Shown: positions 7,981-16,032, counted from the stretch's first letter. The stretch is 40,371 bases of DNA from Acidobacteriota bacterium (GCA_027307335.1 DAHUXD010000016.1:1-40371); one strand, 5' to 3'. Notes: generated from the sequence alone by a model not told the origin. Program-made: numbers and translations.

Positions 7981-9963
7981 ATGATCGCGTCGCGTCGATC
8001 CCTCCTGTTCCTCGGCGTTCTCGTGTCCGCGGCTCTGACTTCCCGGGCGGCGCTCGCGCAGGGATTCAAGGTCATCCACGTCGCCGCGCAGGAGGACGCG
8101 GGACCGCACACGCTCATCCAGAACCCCAACGACGGGTTCTTCTACGGCACCTGCCAGACCGGCGGCGATCACAGTCCGAACGGCTGCGTCTTCAAGATGG
8201 ACGCGACGGGCGTGGTGACGGTCATCCACTCCTTCGGAGGCGCTCCCTCCGACGGCGGCCGGCCCCTCACCGCGCTCTTCCTCGACGACGACGGGCTCCT
8301 GTACGGCACGACGACCAGGGGCGGCGCCAACGACCAGGGAACGGTGTTCAAGCTGGATCCCTCGGGCGGTTCCTACGCCTTCTCGTCGCAGCCGGCGCCA
8401 TGCGCCTCCACCGGTGCGGACCCGGAGGCGAGCCTCTTCAAGGCGAACGACGGAAGCTTCTACCTGCCGCTCGCGGCCTGCGGAGGCACGGCCGAGGTCG
8501 GCACCGTCGACCGGGTCGACCCGTCGCTGTCGGAAACGAGGATCGCCGGCTTCAACGGACTCACGAGCCCGCTGCTGTCGCCGCACGGGCACCTGATCCA
8601 GGGCGCGGACGACAAGCTCTACGGCACGGCCCTCGGGAACACCAACATTCCCGGCAAACACGGCGGCGTCTACCGCGTCGCGCTGGGCGGCGGGCTCGTG
8701 GAGACGGTGCACTCCTTCGTCAACGGCGAGGGGAACAACACCACGGTCTCGGCTCCCCTTCTCCTCGCGAGCGACGGGAATTTCTGGGGAACGACGAAGC
8801 TCGCGACGAATTCCTCGGGCGTCTCGCTCAACACCGGCACGATCTTCCGCGTCGGCGCGGACGGAACGTTCCAGACCATGCACACGTTCACCGGCCCCGA
8901 CGGCCGGCTGCCGGTGGCGGGTCTCATCGAGGCGTCCGACGGATACCTCTACGGCACCACCCTGCAGGGAGGGACGCTCAACCGCGGCGTCATCTTCCGC
9001 ATCGACCTCTCCGGAAACTTCACGCTGCTCGCGAACGTCGCCGATGCCGGGATGGGGCTCGGCCCGTGGAGCGAGCTGCTCGAGGCGTCCGACGGCAAGC
9101 TCTACGGGACGACGCAGATCGGCGGCGGTCTCTTCGGTTTCGGCACCACCTACACGATCGACTTCACGCAGTCGATCGCCGACATCGTGCCGAACTCCGG
9201 ACCGTCCGCCGGCGGCACGCCCGTCACGATCGACGGCACGGGCTTCATTTCGGGCGCGAGCGTCTTCATCGGCATCAGCAAGGCGACGGCGATTTCGGTG
9301 GTGGGCAGCACCCTCATCCACGCCACCACGCCGATCGGCGACCCCGGCACGATCGTCAACGTGAAGGTCACTCTTCCGGACACGACGGTGATCCTCCTGA
9401 ACGACGGCTGGATGTACGACTTCCTCGACCTCCCGACGGGCGCGCTCTTCCACGACGACGTGCGCACGCTCCTCGCGAACGGCATCACCGCGGGTTGCGG
9501 CGGCGGCGACTACTGCCCCGCGGCCCCGGTGCTCCGCAAGCAGATGGCGGTGTTCGTGCTGAAGTCGAAGTACGGCTCCACCTACCAGCCGCCTCCCGCC
9601 GTGGGCATCTTCACGGACGTGCCGGTCTCCGATTCCTTCGCGCCGTGGATCGAGGCGCTCTACCATCTCGGCGTCGTCGCCGGATGCGGCCCGGGACCGA
9701 CGTATTGCCCGGACGACGCCGTCCTCCGGCAGCAGATGCCGGTCTTTCTCTTGAAGACTCTCCTCGGCTCCGCTTACGTACCGCGCCACTGCACGGGCCT
9801 CTTCGCCGACGTTCCCTGTCCGAGCCTCTTCGCCGACTGGATCGAGGACGTCGCGACCCGCGGCATCGCGGCGGGCTGCGGCGGCGGGAACTTCTGCCCG
9901 GCGAATCCGACGACGCGCGGCCAGATGGCGCCGTTCCTGGTCCATACGTTCGGCCTGCAGTAA
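7981..9963 (+). CDS. Secreted GloVer-repeat protein with IPT/TIG and three S-layer homology domains
   Basis: 660 residues. A signal peptide (about 1-27, ending A-L-A-Q) precedes six or seven GloVer repeats, each with L-Y-G-T-T-x-x-G-G followed by G-x-V-F-K/R, spanning about residues 30-390. An IPT/TIG Ig-like domain follows (I-V-P-N-S-G-P-S-A-G-G-T-P-V-T-I), then three SLH domains in the last ~190 residues. Each SLH carries a C-G-x-G-x-x-C-P pair. The protein is probably anchored at the cell surface, with the GloVer part folded as a propeller. The start at 7981 is preferred over ATG 7945 because of the GAGGAG before it and the good signal peptide; 7945 remains possible. No partner gene is evident. 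Confidence 0.85.
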   Translation: MIASRRSLLFLGVLVSAALTSRAALAQGFKVIHVAAQEDAGPHTLIQNPNDGFFYGTCQTGGDHSPNGCVFKMDATGVVTVIHSFGGAPSDGGRPLTALFLDDDGLLYGTTTRGGANDQGTVFKLDPSGGSYAFSSQPAPCASTGADPEASLFKANDGSFYLPLAACGGTAEVGTVDRVDPSLSETRIAGFNGLTSPLLSPHGHLIQGADDKLYGTALGNTNIPGKHGGVYRVALGGGLVETVHSFVNGEGNNTTVSAPLLLASDGNFWGTTKLATNSSGVSLNTGTIFRVGADGTFQTMHTFTGPDGRLPVAGLIEASDGYLYGTTLQGGTLNRGVIFRIDLSGNFTLLANVADAGMGLGPWSELLEASDGKLYGTTQIGGGLFGFGTTYTIDFTQSIADIVPNSGPSAGGTPVTIDGTGFISGASVFIGISKATAISVVGSTLIHATTPIGDPGTIVNVKVTLPDTTVILLNDGWMYDFLDLPTGALFHDDVRTLLANGITAGCGGGDYCPAAPVLRKQMAVFVLKSKYGSTYQPPPAVGIFTDVPVSDSFAPWIEALYHLGVVAGCGPGPTYCPDDAVLRQQMPVFLLKTLLGSAYVPRHCTGLFADVPCPSLFADWIEDVATRGIAAGCGGGNFCPANPTTRGQMAPFLVHTFGLQ

Positions 9964-10015
9964 GGCCCGAGTGGACTTGCTGGGAGAGAGTCCGGCTCGA
10001 CGTTCCCTGTGACGT

Positions 10016-10042
10016 TGGTTGGCCCGCGCAGCGGGCCACCAA
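10016..10042. other. Inverted repeat beside the tRNA-end repeat
   Basis: GGCCCGC (10021-10027) pairs perfectly with GCGGGCC (10031-10037), and the stem extends to about 12 bp with one bulged T. It lacks a T-run, so it could be a weak terminator for the GloVer gene or part of a recombination site, because it directly abuts the direct repeat at 10043. Confidence 0.5.
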
Positions 10043-10059
10043 GAATCTGGCTGGGAGGC
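10043..10059. repeat. Direct repeat, distal copy (att-like, tRNA-Gln 3'-end fragment)
   Basis: GAATCTGGCTGGGAGGC is identical to 12321-12337. In the second position it covers the last 12 nt of tRNA-Gln (part of the acceptor stem, discriminator base and CCA) plus 5 nt downstream. Similarity stops at both ends, as expected for an integration core or a displaced tRNA end. Confidence 0.6.
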
Positions 10060-10080
10060 CGAGTGCCGGGCCTCAGATCC

Positions 10081-12258
10081 ATGAGCCGTGCCGAGACCGC
10101 AGGAAACGCCTCCCGCTCCGAGGGTTTCCGTCCGGACATCGAGGGCCTCCGGGCGGTCGCGGTGGGTCTCGTGCTCGCCTATCACGCGGGCGTGCCGGGA
10201 GCGACCGGCGGCTTCGTCGGGGTCGATGTCTTCTTCGTCGTGTCGGGCTTTCTGATCACCGGACTGCTGCTGCGCGAGCGGGCGAATACGGGCACGGTTT
10301 CGTTGAGCGCCTTCTATGCACGCCGTGCCCGGCGGCTCCTCCCGGCCGCTGCGCTGGCCATCGTGCTCACGGTCATCGCCTCGGCGCTCGTCCTTCCACC
10401 GTTGCGAGCCGCCGACGCCGCGGCGGATGGTGTCGCGGCCGGCCTCTACGCATCGAACATCCGCTTCGCCCTCAGGGCAACCGACTACCTGCAGGCGGAG
10501 CTGGCCCCGTCGCCGCTCCTCCATCTGTGGTCGCTGGGCGTCGAGGAACAGTTCTACCTCTTCTGGCCCGCGCTCCTGCTCGTCGCCACGCGGGCCCGGG
10601 CCGACGTCGTCCGGCGCGCAGGATGGGTGATCGCGGCGGTGAGCGTCGCCTCGTTTGGCCTCTCGGTCTGGTTGACGTCCGTCGCGGAGCCGTGGGCGTT
10701 CTTTTCCCTGCCGACGAGAGCGTGGGAGCTGGGGCTCGGGGCGGTTCTGGCCGTCGGCGCGGGCAGACTCCCGCGCCTGCCGGGGATGCTTGCGGTGAGC
10801 GCCGGCTGGATCGGGCTGGCGATGATCATCGCGTCGGCGGTCGTCATCGACGCGAGCACCCCCTTCCCGGGAATCGCCGCCCTGCTGCCGACCGTGGGCA
10901 CCGCTCTGACTCTCCTTCCCGGCATGCGGAACCAATCCAGCGCTCCGGTCCGCCTGCTCGGCTGGTCGCCGATGCGCTTTCTGGGTCGCATCTCGTACTC
11001 CGTCTATCTCTGGCATTGGCCCCTCATCGTCCTGCCCCTCGCGGTGGCCAACCGCCTGCCGCTCGCGGTGCGCGTCGGTCTCGCGGTGCTGGCAATCGTG
11101 GTGGGCTGGGCCAGCGAACGATGGGTGGAGGCTCCAATCCGCCGCGGGAGGTTCGTGAGTATTCGGCCAGGCCGGAATCTCGCTCTCGCGGGAATGACGT
11201 CCGCGGCCCTGGTCGTGGGGTCTCTCGGGGTGCGCTCCATGGTTCTGGCGCCGATCCGGTCGCACGCCGCGTCCGTGACCGGATCGATCAACGCGGACGA
11301 CTTCCCGGATCCGTTCGGTTCGCCCGAGCCCTCCGCCGCACGCTGGTCGCCGGGTTCGCCGGGCTCATCCGCGCCATCGCCGGCGACGACTCCGCCGGCC
11401 ATCTCCGGCGGGCCGTTGCCCCTGGATCTGACGCCGTCCCTCGTGGCGGCCCGGGACGACGTCCCTCGCACCCTCAGCGACGGATGCAACCAGAACGCGC
11501 TGAGCACGACGATTCCAGAGTGTGCATACGGCGACACGGGATCCGCAACCACCGTCGTCTTGTTCGGCGACTCGCACGCCAACCAATGGTTCCCGGCAAT
11601 CGAGTGGCTGGCGAAGAAACGCGGGTGGAGGCTCGTCTCGCTCACCAAGAACGCCTGCACCCCCGCGTCGATGACCGTCTGGAACTCGCGGATGAAGCGC
11701 GCATACGCCGAGTGCGACCGCTGGCGCGAGAGTGCCTTCCAGCGGATCGCCATGGAGCATCCGGCTCTCGTGATCGTGGGCAGCAGCCGCTCGTATCAGC
11801 CCGCGGGAACTGAAGGGCCGTCCGCGCCAGTCGGAGGCCGGCCGCTGCAGGTGGCGCTCGAAACCACCCTGGCGCGGCTCGAAGGGTTGGCCGGTGCCGT
11901 TGTCCTGTTGGGCGACACGCCAAATCTTGTCGGTGACCCGCCCGAATGTCTGTCACAGCACCGCGACGACGTCCGTGCTTGTGCCCAGCCGCGCGATCAG
12001 GTGACGAACCCGGCCTGGACGAACGCCGAGCGCGAAGCGGCGTCCCGTGCAGGGGCGTCGTATATCGACACGGCCGGCTGGGCCTGTCCGTCCGCCCCCT
12101 GCCCGGTCGTCTTCGGACGTTACCTGGTGTTCCGCGATTGGCACCACCTCTCGACGCCGTTCGTCCTGGCCCTGCGCCACCGCCTCGCGGACGCCCTGAC
12201 GAACGCCCTCAACGCGACCGTCGCCTCGCCGCCCGCTTCCGCAGCACCTCAGGAGTGA
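10081..12258 (+). CDS. OafA/YrhL-type acyltransferase with C-terminal SGNH domain
   Basis: 725 residues from ATG 10081. An earlier in-frame ATG at 10009 would run through the inverted and direct repeats and is less likely. The N-terminal ~370 residues are an acyltransferase-3 domain: R-P-D-I-E-G-L-R-A-V-A-V with active-site H35, F-V-G-V-D-V-F-F-V-V-S-G-F-L-I, and about ten membrane helices. A Pro/Ser-rich linker follows, then a periplasmic SGNH domain with G-D-S-H (496-499) and D-W-H-H (686-689) as catalytic Ser and Asp/His motifs. Such fusions O-acylate surface glycans (O-antigen, exopolysaccharide, peptidoglycan). The gene is the only one between two copies of the tRNA-Gln 3' end, suggesting transfer as a unit. 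Confidence 0.9.
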   Translation: MSRAETAGNASRSEGFRPDIEGLRAVAVGLVLAYHAGVPGATGGFVGVDVFFVVSGFLITGLLLRERANTGTVSLSAFYARRARRLLPAAALAIVLTVIASALVLPPLRAADAAADGVAAGLYASNIRFALRATDYLQAELAPSPLLHLWSLGVEEQFYLFWPALLLVATRARADVVRRAGWVIAAVSVASFGLSVWLTSVAEPWAFFSLPTRAWELGLGAVLAVGAGRLPRLPGMLAVSAGWIGLAMIIASAVVIDASTPFPGIAALLPTVGTALTLLPGMRNQSSAPVRLLGWSPMRFLGRISYSVYLWHWPLIVLPLAVANRLPLAVRVGLAVLAIVVGWASERWVEAPIRRGRFVSIRPGRNLALAGMTSAALVVGSLGVRSMVLAPIRSHAASVTGSINADDFPDPFGSPEPSAARWSPGSPGSSAPSPATTPPAISGGPLPLDLTPSLVAARDDVPRTLSDGCNQNALSTTIPECAYGDTGSATTVVLFGDSHANQWFPAIEWLAKKRGWRLVSLTKNACTPASMTVWNSRMKRAYAECDRWRESAFQRIAMEHPALVIVGSSRSYQPAGTEGPSAPVGGRPLQVALETTLARLEGLAGAVVLLGDTPNLVGDPPECLSQHRDDVRACAQPRDQVTNPAWTNAEREAASRAGASYIDTAGWACPSAPCPVVFGRYLVFRDWHHLSTPFVLALRHRLADALTNALNATVASPPASAAPQE

Positions 12259-12320
12259 AGAAGGGGAGAGAGCATCACCCGGTGGGTATGCAGCGGAGGA
12301 ACCTGCCGGCGTTTCCGAAG

Positions 12321-12337
12321 GAATCTGGCTGGGAGGC
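12321..12337. repeat. Direct repeat, tRNA-proximal copy
   Basis: The same 17 bp as 10043-10059. Positions 12326-12337 belong to the intact tRNA-Gln, and 12321-12325 lie just beyond its CCA end. The offset between the copies is 2278 bp. Confidence 0.6.
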
Positions 12338-12399
12338 AGGGACTCGAACCCCGATTCACTGGTCCAGAGCCAGTTGTCCTACCATTGAACGACCTCCCA
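12326..12399 (-). tRNA. tRNA-Gln (anticodon CTG)
   Basis: 74 nt including an encoded CCA. The 7-bp acceptor stem TGGGAGG/CCTCCCA is perfect, the discriminator base is G, the anticodon stem is ACTGG/CCAGT around the loop CTCTGGA (anticodon CTG, reading CAG), and the T-arm contains GTTCGAGTC. It lies alone between the acyltransferase and the pterin dehydratase genes, on the opposite strand to both. Confidence 0.95.
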
Positions 12400-12417
12400 G
12401 TCGCTCGAGGGACGCGG

Positions 12418-12447
12418 ATTATCGAGGATCGACGCCGCCGCCGTCAA
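12418..12447 (-). promoter_or_regulatory. Promoter of tRNA-Gln
   Basis: On the minus strand TTGACG (12447-12442) and GATAAT (12423-12418) are spaced by 18 bp, with 18 nt from the -10 box to the tRNA 5' end. This is the best consensus promoter in the window, as expected for a stable RNA gene. Confidence 0.75.
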
Positions 12448-12471
12448 ATAGGCGCCGCGGCCTCGCTCGCG

Positions 12472-12477
12472 TAGGAT
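12472..12477 (+). promoter_or_regulatory. -10 box of the pterin dehydratase gene, leaderless spacing
   Basis: TAGGAT with only 8 nt before the ATG at 12486. Transcription would start at or next to the start codon. No Shine-Dalgarno sequence precedes the ATG. Confidence 0.45.
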
Positions 12478-12485
12478 TCCCGACC

Positions 12486-12845
12486 ATGGTCGACGACATG
12501 GAGGGGCTGGCGGGGAAGTCCTGCGCGCCGTGCCGGGGCGGCGTCCCGCCGCTCCCCCCGGACGACGCCGAAGAGCTCCTGCGTCAGACGCCGGGCTGGA
12601 CGCTCGCGGAGGACGGGACGCGGCTGCGCCGGAGCTTCGAGTTCCGCGATTTCGTCGCGGCGATGCAATTCGTCAATCGGGTGGCCGATCTCGCGGAAGA
12701 GCAGGGCCACCATCCCGACATCGCGATCCACTGGAACCGCGTCGAGCTCACGCTCTGGACGCACAAGATCGGCGGACTGCACGAAAACGACTTCATCCTC
12801 GCGGCGCGGGTGAACCGGCTGCTCGAAAGGCGGAATCGCGCGTGA
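12486..12845 (+). CDS. phhB: Pterin-4a-carbinolamine dehydratase
   Basis: 119 residues, normal for the PCD/DCoH family. The motif E-E-Q-G-H-H-P-D-I (72-80) holds the catalytic histidines, followed by T-L-W-T-H-K-I-G-G-L at 89-98. The N-terminus K-S-C-A-P-C-R-G-G matches the usual bacterial start; a second ATG at 12498 is possible. The enzyme dehydrates 4a-hydroxytetrahydropterin formed by aromatic amino acid hydroxylases, but no such hydroxylase is present here. Its TGA overlaps the GTG of the next gene (GTGA). Confidence 0.92.
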   Translation: MVDDMEGLAGKSCAPCRGGVPPLPPDDAEELLRQTPGWTLAEDGTRLRRSFEFRDFVAAMQFVNRVADLAEEQGHHPDIAIHWNRVELTLWTHKIGGLHENDFILAARVNRLLERRNRA

Positions 12846-13903
12846 AACACGGAGTCTGGTCCCTCGGGCTCGCGATCGTCGTGACCCTCCCCCTCTCCGC
12901 CCTCGCGGGAAGCAGGGCGGACAACCCTGCGGAAGAGCACGGGAAGAAAAGCGCGGAAGATCCGCTGACGCGATCTCTCGAGAAGCGCCTGAAGAAGGGG
13001 TCGAGCCTCGACGACGTGATGATCGACGTCCGATGGCGCTTCGAGGGCGAGTACGTCTCCGTCCGGCTCTTCGGCAACGGCGTGGGAATCTGGAAGCGCG
13101 AGGTCCTCTTTCGCATCCCGCCCGCCGACGCGCGAAACCTCATCCGTAAAGTGGCGGCGGCGAAGTTCGGCGCTCTTCCCGACACGCTCGGCGAAGAGGA
13201 GGCGCGCGTCCTCACGGGGCGGGTGATCGTCGTCTCCGGGGCCGTGAGGAAGACGGTCTCCCAGGAGGCGGACGGGCCGCAATCGGCTCCGGTCACGGAC
13301 ATCGCCCGGAGCCTGCTCCAGGCCGGCAAGGCCGCCGCGGCGAAGGACGGCGTCCGCGCGTCGAGTTTCGCCGAGGGCTTCGGCGCCCTGGGCGACGGCC
13401 GGCTCGCGCCGGAGGCGCTCGACCTCTTCGTTCGCCGAAAGACGCTCCAGACGGCGGGAGAAGCTGCGGAGGACTGGGACCTCCGCCTGCGCGCAGGCCG
13501 GGTCTTCGACCGGGTCATCGGTGCCGCCGGGCACGGCGTGACGCGCGTGCTGGTGCTTTCGCCCGGCGAATTCGAGGCCCTCGCGCGCGAGCTCGCCGCG
13601 GCCGACCTCGCGACGCTGCCCTTGAACCTCTACTCGCCGACCTACACCGACCTCGAGGTCACGCTTCTCAACCAGAGCCGGAAGATCCAGGCGCGGCAGT
13701 TCGCCGGGATGACCGCCGCGACCCACGGTGTGAAGCAACAGGCGTTCGATTCCCTCATGACGGCCATCGCGGCGCTGCACGCGCGCGCCGTGAGGGCGGG
13801 CCGCGTGGTCGAGGCCGTCGACGTGGTCAACGCCGTTCGCGAGAAGGAGTCCCGGGAGCGCGAGGGGAAGGACGGGGAGAAGGGGCGGGAGGAGGACGAC
13901 TGA
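12842..13903 (+). CDS. Secreted protein of unknown function
   Basis: 353 residues from a GTG that overlaps the phhB stop, so translation is likely coupled. An N-terminal signal peptide (hydrophobic core ending L-A-G at about residue 23) is followed by two related halves. Each pairs a beta-rich stretch with an F-G-A-L-P/L-A-T-L-P-type segment (I-R-K-V-A-A-A-K-F-G-A-L-P and A-A-A-D-L-A-T-L-P-L-N-L-Y), which suggests an internal duplication. The C-terminus is a highly charged K/E/R/D tail. I do not recognise a family. It is probably periplasmic. Confidence 0.65.
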   Translation: MKHGVWSLGLAIVVTLPLSALAGSRADNPAEEHGKKSAEDPLTRSLEKRLKKGSSLDDVMIDVRWRFEGEYVSVRLFGNGVGIWKREVLFRIPPADARNLIRKVAAAKFGALPDTLGEEEARVLTGRVIVVSGAVRKTVSQEADGPQSAPVTDIARSLLQAGKAAAAKDGVRASSFAEGFGALGDGRLAPEALDLFVRRKTLQTAGEAAEDWDLRLRAGRVFDRVIGAAGHGVTRVLVLSPGEFEALARELAAADLATLPLNLYSPTYTDLEVTLLNQSRKIQARQFAGMTAATHGVKQQAFDSLMTAIAALHARAVRAGRVVEAVDVVNAVREKESREREGKDGEKGREEDD

Positions 13904-13949
13904 CGGCGGATGGAGCCGAACGAAACTTCTGCTCGGGCTCGGCCGATTC

Positions 13950-14123
13950 CTAGGAGTTCTCGGGCTTTCCCGGCAGGACGATGAACACGATGCCCATCAC
14001 CGCGATGCCGAGCAGCGCCCATCGCGCGTCGTCCCATCCGCGCCCGGGCTCTGAGGCCACCTGCGAGGCGAGGAGGAATCCCGCGAGCCCCAGGGCGACG
14101 AGGACGAGGCCGACGCGGCGCAT
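13950..14123 (-). CDS. Small two-helix membrane protein
   Basis: 57 residues, ATG at 14121-14123, TAG at 13950-13952. Two hydrophobic segments (V-G-L-V-L-V-A-L-G-L-A-G-F-L-L and L-L-G-I-A-V-M-G-I-V-F-I-V-L) flank a short polar loop containing W-D-D-A-R-W. It lies 39 nt after the moeB stop on the same strand, so it may be co-transcribed. No family assignment. Confidence 0.5.
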   Translation of the reverse strand: MRRVGLVLVALGLAGFLLASQVASEPGRGWDDARWALLGIAVMGIVFIVLPGKPENS

Positions 14124-14162
14124 CGGCGGCTCAGGAAGTCCGACCGAAACGGCGGCGCAACG

Positions 14163-15347
14163 TCAGTACTTCGGGAGCGTCGGGTCGATCCGCTCGGCCC
14201 AACGAAGGATGCCTCCGGCGAGATTCTTCGCCTTCTCGTATCCCGCGCGCTGCAGGAACTGGACGGCATTGCCGCTGCGCGCGCCGCTCCGGCAGTAGAC
14301 GACGATCTCGTCGTCCTTCGAGAGCTTGCCGAGATTCTGCGGCAGCGTGCCGAGCGGGATCTTGACCGAATCCGGCAGGTCGGCGATCGGCCACTCGTGC
14401 GCCTCGCGCACGTCGACGAGGACGAAGCGATCGCCGCGCTCGCGCATCGCCTTCAGCTCCTCGACGCTGATCTCGGGGACGCGGCCGAACATCGGCGGTG
14501 ACGATACCAGAGCTCCGTCGGCCGCGGGCGGCGCCTCGCCGCAGAACGACTCGTAATCGATCAAACGCGTCACGGTCGGCCGCGTTCCGCAGACCGCGCA
14601 GTCGGGATTCTTCTTCACCCTCAGCTCGCGGAATCGCATGGCGAGGGTGTCGACGAGAAGGAGCCGGCCGATGAGCGGATCGCCCGCGCCGAGCACGAGC
14701 TTCAGCACCTCGGCGGCCTGCATCGTGCCGAGGAGTCCCGGCAGGACGCCGAGCACGCCGCCCTCGGCGCAGGAGGGAACCAGACCCGGCGGGGGCGGCT
14801 CCGCGAAGAGGCAGCGATAGCAGGGCCCCTTCTCGGCCCAGAAGACCGACACCTGCCCCTCGAAGCGGAAGACCGAGGCGTACGCGTTCGGCCGGCCCGT
14901 CAGCACGCACGCGTCGTTGACGAGGTAGCGGGTGGGGAAGTTGTCCGTGCCGTCCGCGATCACGTCGAACCGGCGCACGATCTCGAGCGCGTTTTCGGAG
15001 GTCAGCCGCTCCTCGAAAGGCTCGATCGAGAGATGGGGATTGACGCCGCGGAGCCGCTCCGCGGCCGCCTGCAGCTTGGGCCTCCCGACGTCCGACGCGG
15101 CGAAGAGGACCTGGCGATGGAGGTTCGAGGCGTCCACCGCGTCGAAGTCCACGAGGCCGAGCGTGCCGACGCCCGCGGCCGCGAGGTAGAGCGAGGCCGG
15201 CGCGCCGAGCCCGCCGGCGCCCACGACGAGCACGCGCGCGGCCTTGAGCTTCCGCTGTCCCTCGAGGCCGACCTCGGGGAGGACGAGGTGGCGGGCGTAG
15301 CGTTGGAGCTCTTCCCTCGACAGATCGTCCCGACGCGGGTCGGCCAT
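14163..15347 (-). CDS. moeB: ThiF/MoeB-type adenylyltransferase fused to rhodanese
   Basis: 394 residues. The N-terminal E1-like domain has the ATP site V-V-G-A-G-G-L-G-A-P-A, S-N-L-H-R-Q, and D-G-T-D-N-F-P-T-R-Y, plus zinc pairs C-Y-R-C and C-A-V-C. A C-terminal rhodanese domain holds the persulfide loop C352-R-S-G-A-R-S. MoeB/MoeZ-type proteins adenylate the C-terminus of a MoaD- or ThiS-like carrier and transfer sulfur for molybdopterin, thiamine or cysteine synthesis. The carrier gene is not nearby, so which pathway it serves is unclear. A TAGAAT box 7 nt before the ATG implies a leaderless message. The gene begins 10 nt after the methyltransferase stop. Confidence 0.9.
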   Translation of the reverse strand: MADPRRDDLSREELQRYARHLVLPEVGLEGQRKLKAARVLVVGAGGLGAPASLYLAAAGVGTLGLVDFDAVDASNLHRQVLFAASDVGRPKLQAAAERLRGVNPHLSIEPFEERLTSENALEIVRRFDVIADGTDNFPTRYLVNDACVLTGRPNAYASVFRFEGQVSVFWAEKGPCYRCLFAEPPPPGLVPSCAEGGVLGVLPGLLGTMQAAEVLKLVLGAGDPLIGRLLLVDTLAMRFRELRVKKNPDCAVCGTRPTVTRLIDYESFCGEAPPAADGALVSSPPMFGRVPEISVEELKAMRERGDRFVLVDVREAHEWPIADLPDSVKIPLGTLPQNLGKLSKDDEIVVYCRSGARSGNAVQFLQRAGYEKAKNLAGGILRWAERIDPTLPKY

Positions 15348-15354
15348 CGTGCGG

Positions 15355-15360
15355 ATTCTA
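15355..15360 (-). promoter_or_regulatory. -10 box of moeB, leaderless spacing
   Basis: TAGAAT on the minus strand, 7 nt before the ATG, overlapping the stop codon of the upstream methyltransferase. This gives moeB its own transcript start despite the apparent operon arrangement. Confidence 0.5.
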
Positions 15361-16005
15361 CTTTCGGAGCTCGAGGCGGAACGTCGAGCCGGAGCGCTCG
15401 ACGTGCAGGGCGCCGAACGGCGTCTTCGCGGCGACGGGCGCGACCGTCATCTCGACTTCCCGCCGCGAGAACCCGTGCCCGCGGGCGAGCCGCCGGTGGA
15501 GTGCGGGGGGAACCGGGAGAAAGCCGAACAGCGGCACCGAGTCGGCGCGGATCTCGGCGTCGCTTGCCTCGGGGTTCTGCTCGTAGATCCAGAATCGGCC
15601 GCCCGCCTTCAGAGCCCGGTGGACGCCGGCGAGATCCGACTCGGGCTCCTCCCAGTGGTGGAAGGAGAGGACGGAGAGCGCGAAGTCGAACTCGTTCTCG
15701 ATCGCGAGGGATGCCGGACTGCCCCGCCGGAACAGCAGGTTTGGCAGACGCGGCGCGCGGCGCGCCTGGCGGATCATGTCGGCGGAGAGGTCGAGTCCCG
15801 TCACGAGGAGACGCGGGTGCCTCTCGGCGATCGCCCGCGTGAGGCGCCCGGGGCCGCAGCCGACGTCGAGCAGGCGCCCCTCGTCGACCGGCACCTCCGC
15901 GGCGATGCGCGCGTGCAGCGCCGACAGCGCCGGCTCGGCCCAGAGCCGATAGAAGAAGGCGGCGATCGTTCCGAACTTCTCCGGCCGGCCGCCCTTCAGG
16001 TTCAC
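15358..16005 (-). CDS. Class I SAM-dependent methyltransferase
   Basis: 215 residues from GTG 16005. Motif I L-L-D-V-G-C-G-P-G-R-L, motif II G-L-D-L-S-A-D-M-I, and a motif IV/V region F-D-F-A-L-S-V-L-S-F-H-H-W (a UbiE/type-11-like pattern) are clear, followed by G-G-R-F-W-I-Y-E-Q-N. The substrate is unknown. The start is uncertain because no ribosome binding site is visible and the reading frame stays open upstream. The gene is divergent from the P5C dehydrogenase across about 54 bp. Confidence 0.8.
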   Translation of the reverse strand: MNLKGGRPEKFGTIAAFFYRLWAEPALSALHARIAAEVPVDEGRLLDVGCGPGRLTRAIAERHPRLLVTGLDLSADMIRQARRAPRLPNLLFRRGSPASLAIENEFDFALSVLSFHHWEEPESDLAGVHRALKAGGRFWIYEQNPEASDAEIRADSVPLFGFLPVPPALHRRLARGHGFSRREVEMTVAPVAAKTPFGALHVERSGSTFRLELRK

Positions 16006-16032
16006 GCGGAAAAGTCTGTCACGGAGCTTTGA

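Noticed and set aside
9977-10010. A further degenerate tRNA-Gln copy (GCTGGGAG near 9978)
   Set aside because: Only about 8 identical bases with scattered matches beyond; not distinguishable from chance.
10014-10043. Integron attC-like site or second tRNA at the left repeat
   Set aside because: The inverted repeat does not fit the GTTRRRY/RYYYAAC core pattern, and homology to the tRNA stops after 12 nt, so neither a complete attC nor a tRNA gene is present.
6738-11813. A 1691-codon open frame on the plus strand
   Set aside because: It runs antisense to kinase A and out of frame with the GloVer/SLH and acyltransferase genes, is dominated by Arg, Glu, Gly and Ala, and shows no motif. It is a by-product of high GC content.
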